In this document: piece by piece, positions 58,301 through 64,000 of the stretch
How positions within the stretch are numbered: position 1 is the first letter of the stretch
Layout of the letters: each line of letters opens with the position of its first letter
Assembly (NCBI GenBank): GCA_943735955.1
Contig: OX030956.1
Span: 12,084,894-12,148,893 of the forward strand
From: Piscicola geometra
Taxonomy: Eukaryota; Annelida; Clitellata; Hirudinida; Piscicolidae
Length of the DNA: 64,000 nt
Direction of reading: 5' to 3'
Made by a program: the position numbers and the translations under genes
The notes under the pieces: model-generated
Database searches by the model: none
Seen by the model: the letters and a program-made list of their open reading frames with translations, nothing else
Told to the model about the DNA's origin: nothing

Positions 58301-59277
58301 AGCTGCATGTCTCGTGTCGCTGTGGGGCAGGATAGTTAAGCAAGAATGCCAAACTTTAAATACTGAATGAAATAAATTATTTAAAATAAATGTAAAAATA
58401 TAAAATGTATTGAAAAATTAATTTATTATCACAAGATACCTGGATGAGTAGACGAGCCAACTGCACATGATCGTGGCACACCTCTTTCTGCTCGATGGCC
58501 AAGAACCAGGCCAGCTGTTGAGTGTCCATCCATCCGTCGATCGCCGAGAGGGAACCCGTGCTGTTGTAGATGATGCTCGCCTGAGCCACCGCTGAGTGCA
58601 TCTCATGGTTCGGCGTGTTGTGTGGGTTCATTGGATGGTTCGTCGTTAGGAGATCATTGAGGAGAGGCGTGGAAGTGTTTTGGAGGATGGGGATGTGTGA
58701 TCGAAATGACGACTGACTGCAGAAAAATTTCAAGTGGAATTTAGAAAAGTCTGAGTTGAAGTTTTGGATGTTTTTCAGTCGGTTGAATAACTGGGTCAAG
58801 TCTTTTCTCGAGCGTATCATGAAGCAGTAATGTAGGTCAAACATATCTCGGAAACTTAAGTGGATGTTCTGGTTGTTTGAAGGAGATGGCAGGACGGAGG
58901 ATGGAAGAATGGTTGAAGGTAGTGGTGATTGGGGAGTGGGTAGGATGCACGCTGATTGCTTTGACTTTCTATTCATCCCTGTGGCAATGACGCAGTAGGC
59001 CACACTCTTGAGCTTCTTGTGTGTCTCAGCAGGCTGACTCTGTCACTGGCTCTTCTGTGGCTGTGTTCATGTTTGTTTAGGTGCATGCATGTGTTTGTGT
59101 GTATGCATGGTGTGTGTATGTGTGTATGTGTAGTGTTTGTGTGTGTGTGCAGTCATTAAGAACATCGGCTTGATTATGCGAGACTTATTTCGATTAGCAT
59201 ATTAAAGAAAGTGCAAAGGAAAAAGGGCTAGAGAGGTTTAATAGAGGATGGAACATCATTTGAAGGTTGAAAGTATG

Positions 59278-60116
59278 CATGGGCGTTTGGAGGCTTTAAA
59301 AAAACCGTTAACTTTAGCTGCGATAAACCAATTTAACGGAGTTACCATCAAAAGTCGTTAATTATTTATTAAAATTCGTTAAAACTCTTTAATTTAACAA
59401 AAACTTATTATGAGAACAACGTTATAAAATGTATTCTTCGAAATTAAAGTTCATTATAATTGTTTTTTTAAAGAAATTTCTATTGTAAACAAAAAATATT
59501 TTAATTATCGGGTGAATTTTATCTTTTAAGTCATTATTAACCATTTTCTAATTTTCTAATTTAATTTGTTTATAATTTTCATTACAAAAGACTAATGTTT
59601 TAATTGTATCGGAGTTGAGATTTTCATTATTTTTAGTAAAAATGTTGCCTGAAGCTTTGAAAACCAGCTTTTCTTGCATTTTGTTACAACTTTTCTGAAT
59701 ACTTTATTGTCTTTCTTTTGTAAAAATAAATGTACAATGGTTTCATTGAAATAATATTACATTAATTCTAAAAAATATAGTTATTATTCATTCAATTAAA
59801 TCCCACAATAAAATAATTAATAAACCGAGCGATTTCTGTATTTTTTCCTATCAAACAAAAACTTTAAAAAACCAATAAAAATTGTAAAATTTAAAAATGT
59901 AGTCTAAAAACAATTAATTGAAATATCTGCTAAATTAACAATAAAATGAGATCATATTTTCGAGTTAACGGAAATAAATGGGGAAAATGTTCTGTTAAAA
60001 AGTTACTTTCAAAAAAATACAGTTTTTGTTCGATAATATTTATAACGGAAACGGACTTTAACGTTAATGGATGATAACAGACCTAAATTCACTGACGGAA
60101 AATTCTGACGCCCATG
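59278..60116 (-). mobile_element. hAT remnant with CATGGGCGT ends
   Basis: The ends are the inverted pair CATGGGCGT...ACGCCCATG, about 840 bp apart. On the minus strand (59560-59700) it reads SCNKMQEKLVFKASGNIF and LNSDTIKTLVFCNENYK, a decayed hAT dimerisation domain. Subterminal ACGGA/GTTAA phrases recur. The flanking bases do not form a clear target duplication. It lies between the EF-hand and PH-like exons of the PLC gene. Confidence 0.6.
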
Positions 60117-61303
60117 TTTAGTGCATTAAAATGATTCAGCCACAGTGTCAATGATGAGAACCCTTATCCACCTAGCTAATTACAACTGCAAGCAACAATG
60201 CAGATAAATTAATGACCTAATGCAAAGACACAGCTTGTTTACTTGAGCCTTCTAATTAGACCTTGCTGTAGCATAATTACGCTTTCTAAGGCACCCGATC
60301 TTATGGGAAGAGATTTGTCTTATCGTCTCTAAGATGTGTGCGAGGTGACAGTGCATGCCATGCTGACTCACGTCTTCCCGAAACACTGAGTTTATTGGAC
60401 TTCAAACTCCCATTTGAATATTTTATACTAAATAAGAAAAAAATAGTTTTTAAGCTTTATTTCTAACAACTGCAAAATCGCATTTGAATAAAATACCGTA
60501 AAAGACCATTGATTAAATGCACATTTTCGCCTCTTGTTCAAACTGCCGATTGAAAATGTTTTAACAATATAACCATCTTCACAACGCTTTTATCTCACAT
60601 TGGTAGTGAAGAGACTAGAGAGGGCTGAGAGGTTTGACCAGTTCCTGCCTCCCAACAACTGTGGAAGTCAAGAAAGTAATTGAACTTTTTAAACTATGAA
60701 GTATAGAAGTTTCAAATACCCAGCTAATTAAACTAAATTGTTAATTTTTTGAAAGTTTGGAATGTCATTACTCATCGAATTTTCAAGAGCCGACAGAAGT
60801 GACTAATTAAAAATTATACATATTTTAATGATTGGTACAGCCCTGCAACGGCCACCAACCTGAATCGCTCTGAATACTGAAAAGCCTGACAAGTCCTGCT
60901 TGGGTGAAGGGAGGCAAGTGCATGGGGAGGGAGTGTGCTGTTGACAAAGCAGTGACATCGAAGAAGTTGCTGGCAGTGCTGAAGATAATGAGAGTGTTGA
61001 GGACGATATTGAGGAAGCGATTTGTAGTTGAATGAAGATGTCGGTGAGCCATGTGATTCTGGAGGAAGGATGTTCCGGTTGTCTGAGTTGTCTGCAGGTC
61101 TGTGTCAGCTGTGTTGTTGTGCGTTAGTATGGCATTTGATTGGGATACAAACAGTTGTATACCTAAATAAAGGCCACCAAGTAAATTTAATGTCTAGAGC
61201 CACTCCGGCTGAAGTGGCATGCTTATCTAATCAAAGATTGCAAACTCAAACAATCAGTTTGGAATTTTTAATCATCCGTTTAATGGGACACAGATGTCGA
61301 ACC
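60117..61303. other. Large PLC intron, one possible exon
   Basis: Mostly unassigned. A minus-strand segment at 60860-60995 has splice-like borders and could encode about 40 residues, but the frame and homology are uncertain. Confidence 0.35.
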
Positions 61304-61956
61304 TGCAGAAAACCGATGCACCAGACGAGAGAGCATGTCTTGGTCACTTTGAAGTGGATACTTTTCAACTCAGCTACGCTGTTCGAAAACCGAATGTTGA
61401 GGCTGGTTCTGGGCGTATGTTCTGATTGATTCGAAGGGTTGGACGGAATAGAGTGCGTTGTTTTCTTGAGAGACACTTCAGTGATCAGGTCGATGTTCAC
61501 GAAACCTTTCAAGCTGTTCTCGCTGACGAAGTACTGCGTGCTGCTGCGTTTGACAGCCAGCAGGGTGAGTGGCACGTTCGCCTTCATGCCTGCGCCTTCC
61601 ATGGAGCCTCCTTCCAATTGCTTCGCTGGAGATGGAAACCAATACAAGGTCCTGTGCTTGCTGTCAAGCAGCATGACAACGTTGTTCTGCTGGTGTGTGT
61701 TGCTCTTGTCGCTATTGTTTTTGACCAGCAAGGCACCGGTGCCTGCCCGCATGAGGCTCGATGCCAGCATGCTGAGCGCTTCAGTGTACTTGGGCAGCAG
61801 TCCTCTTTTGTGCCTGATGCTCCGATTGTTCCTCATTAAGCCTTCAAAACGCTTGTTGCAGGATTTTGAAGTTTTTGTTTGACAAACTTCGTTGATGTTG
61901 TAGTTGGAGATGATACCATTGTTGTAGTTGGTGGAAATGTTGTAGTTGTTGTTGTT
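61304..61956 (-). CDS. PH-like exon of the PLC-epsilon gene
   Basis: Part of the disrupted gene above, listed separately because it is the longest clean exon. The frame includes KRGLLPKYTEALSMLASSLM, VVMLLDSKHRTLYWFPSP, LLAVKRSSTQYFVSENSLKG, ITEVSLKK and FSNSVAELKSIHFKV, then LVWCIGFLQ and a CAG/GTTCG donor at 61303. The beta-strand and final-helix pattern suggests a PH domain. The 5' border is unclear because the frame stays open into an AAC-rich stretch. Confidence 0.6.
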
Positions 61957-62159
61957 ATGTTGTTAGTTTTTTTTCCATATAAATCAGCACTTGACAAATA
62001 CTGTTTGAAATAATCCACACTGGAGTTGTTGTGTGCGCTAGGGTGGAGGTTTTTGTTGTGTGTTGTAGCGATGCTCCTCAAAAGACTACGCAGACGTTTT
62101 TTGTTTTTTCATCCATAAAAGCGCTCGTATGTAGTTAGAATCTGAGTAAGGATAGTGTT

Positions 62160-62290
62160 TATGACGTCACTGATGATGATGATGAAGAAGAAGAAGAAGA
62201 TGATAATGATGATGATGATGATGATGATGATGAAGAAGAAGAAAAAAGAAGAAGAAGATGATGATGATAGTGGTGGTGGTGATGATGATT
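62160..62290. repeat. GAT/GAA simple repeat
   Basis: Runs of GATGAT and GAAGAA in the PLC intron, of the same type as those scattered through the window. Confidence 0.9.
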
Positions 62291-64000
62291 ACGAGTTATG
62301 AATCATCCACTTAATTTAATTCCTTTCGATAATCAGCCGCTTGAATTAGCAAGTGAAGAGGTCGTGAAATTAACTTGACAGAATGAGTGAGTGTGATAAG
62401 TAGATTTATTTTTTTGATGCAAACAACTAAAAGTGAACCCACATTGAACTCGTCCGTAGAGGTGGCATTGTTGTCACTTGTATCGTCATCAGCACCACCT
62501 TCATCATTTACTCTGTCATACTCTCCATCTCCACCATCGTGCTTGGCTTCCTCTTCGCCTTTACGGCCACCACCAAGTGGCAACTCCAGCAAGTCAAAGC
62601 CGAAGAAAGCCAGTTGATCGCGAACCTCATCACCACTAGCATCATCACTCCAACCATCATCATCATCATCACCTTCCTGTCCCTCATGATTGTGATCTTC
62701 AGGGCCACTACAGGCTACATACAACTGATGCAGGATCTTACCAGTGAAGAGTGTCACGTGACTGGAGACTTGAGTGAAGGAGGCAGCGTGGTGGACGTGG
62801 ATGGAGGCGAGAGAGTGGCTGAAGGCATGCAGGGTGTGCATGCTGGAGTCGTTGATGGAGAGCCAGAAGGCCTGTAAAGCCTTTGATCTGCATGCGTGAT
62901 GGGAGGAAGTGAGAGCAGCAGAAGCCAAATTATAGTGAAAGGAAGTGAATGAATGGTGGTATGTTACAGTCCAAACGCGTATCCAGGCATTTCGCGTAAT
63001 TCCTTAAAATCATTCAAATCGTGTATCGCATGACTGACGCGTATCGAATGAAAAAAGCTTAATAAGATGTCTAAAAATTGAGTATATTCATTTCAATCAA
63101 ATTTTAAAATAATTTAAATTTTTTAGGTATTTTCTAAACCTCTTTTCATTCGATCCGCGTGAATCATGCGTTACACGATTTGACTGATTTTTAGGCACTA
63201 CACAAAATGCCTGGTTACGCGCTTGGACTGAACATACTGATACATACTGATTCCAAAATTTGCATGCACCCACCTAAGACCAGCCAGAACCGCTGTTGCA
63301 GAGTGCAGTGAGCAAAGCTGGATGGAAACCATGATGAGTCTCAGCATCATCATCAACACCACCTTTCTCTGTTCAAAACTACACTGGCATGTGATGGCAT
63401 CCACAGTCCACTGTTTCACCTTTGGTGTGCGTTTGGTAGAGGTTGCACTGGTGTGCTGTGTTAGTGTGTGCAATAACAAAATGGTTAATGGACTCGATGT
63501 TCCAAATAATAATTCATTCATTTTAAATTACAGCGCTATTACAAAGTGTTAAGATCTGCAAAAAGACGAGTGACACACTATGCCAAGTGGAACTGACAGC
63601 TTTGTAAGAGTCCAAGAGAGCATCTATCGCACTCATGTCTTCCGAGACTGTGCCTGGAAACGATCCTCTTTTCTTGACCACTTCCAGGGTTAACGTAGGT
63701 AGGTGAGAGGTGATGGAACGAGGGAGAGAAGGCGCAGGTGGTTCTCGAGCAGCACCAATGCAATCTCCTCGGGCTGGTGCATCAGCTTGTTTAGGCGTGA
63801 AACCATTTGTTGAATGTCGTTTCTGAAAAAAAAATCATTGTCGTTTTCTTTTATTTTGATGTTAGTTACGTTGTTGTTGCTTTTCTCATTGCAGGGTTTG
63901 TGGTTGCTGACAATACCTTTTCTCTCATTTAAAAAGGTGATTTTATCATGTGATGTGTTGGAGGTTTGAAAATTGTTGCTGTCGTTATGGTTTGTGATTT

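Larger units (their letters stand above)
53683..63822 (-). pseudogene. Phospholipase C epsilon-like gene, disrupted
   Basis: The recognisable exons, from the 5' end, are these. CDC25/RasGEF: 63598-63822 and 63274-63419 (VKQWTVDAITCQCSFEQRK, then SATAVLAGL), with 62742-62871 possible. PH-like: about 61304-61956. EF-hand-like: 58440-59033 (SRKDLTQLFNRL) and 58212-58319. X box: 57766-57870, 57478-57585 and 57301-57417. Linker: 56850-57098, 56653-56740, 56100-56534 and 55749-55973. Y box: 55616-55676, then 55321-55455 continued at 53683-53714. RasGEF upstream of X-Y plus HQLKGE and QVL identifies the epsilon class, which cleaves PIP2 downstream of Ras-family GTPases. The catalytic His, Glu and Asp residues (SSHN, ELDCWDG, YHG, IENH) are kept. 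Lesions: TAA in the X box, frame breaks, and a hAT inside the Y-box exon. No C2 or RA exons were seen. Confidence 0.8.

Noticed and set aside
62387..62877. Plus-strand Ser-rich and hydrophobic ORFs
   Set aside because: They run through ATC repeats and antisense to a spliced RasGEF-region exon (62742-62871) with good acceptor and donor signals.

Overview
This is eukaryotic nuclear DNA: AT-rich, with short phase-consistent exons, GT-AG introns and dense transposons. The gene families (Serinc, phospholipase C epsilon, ARHGAP11-type RhoGAP, CAP/SCP), the TTAGGG-type telomere-like repeats and the trinucleotide runs inside exons suggest an invertebrate animal, perhaps a lophotrochozoan such as an annelid or leech. 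The species guess is inference only.

Region 1 (3.6-26.5 kb, minus strand) is a tandem array of Serinc (serine incorporator/TMS) genes. One copy is intact on paper (21499-26458, 489 codons). One is joinable with altered splice sites (5182-9315, 459 codons). One has a 2-nt frameshift (13596-20291), and one is a 5' fragment of three exons (3632-4290). The array has been spread apart by a ZMYM1-like hAT element, a ZBED-like hAT relic, LINE pieces, a SINE-like repeat, a tRNA-Gly relic and an ~855-bp (TG)n tract.

Region 2 (26.9-42.8 kb) is mostly mobile DNA: hAT elements with clean 8-bp target duplications (one nested in another), two foldback MITEs with a telomere-like core and 9-bp duplications, three copies of a ~630-bp repeat and a 2.6-kb element with long inverted termini. 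A secreted CAP-domain gene (30011-34138, plus strand) is hidden in it as six short exons, with a hAT element in one intron.

Region 3 (42.8-50.1 kb, plus strand) looks like one ARHGAP11-like RhoGAP gene with very large low-complexity exons (poly-Asp, Asn, Gly, Ser, His). The second half of the RhoGAP domain lies on the opposite strand between inverted repeats, which indicates an inversion or a misassembly.

Region 4 (53.7-63.8 kb, minus strand) is a phospholipase C epsilon-like gene with CDC25/RasGEF, PH-like, EF-hand, X and partial Y exons. It carries a stop codon in the X box, reading-frame breaks, and a hAT transposon inserted inside the Y-box exon with a perfect 8-bp duplication. Reading across the empty site restores the conserved Y-box sequence.

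All exon models come from reading splice signals and frames by eye; none is supported by transcript data.
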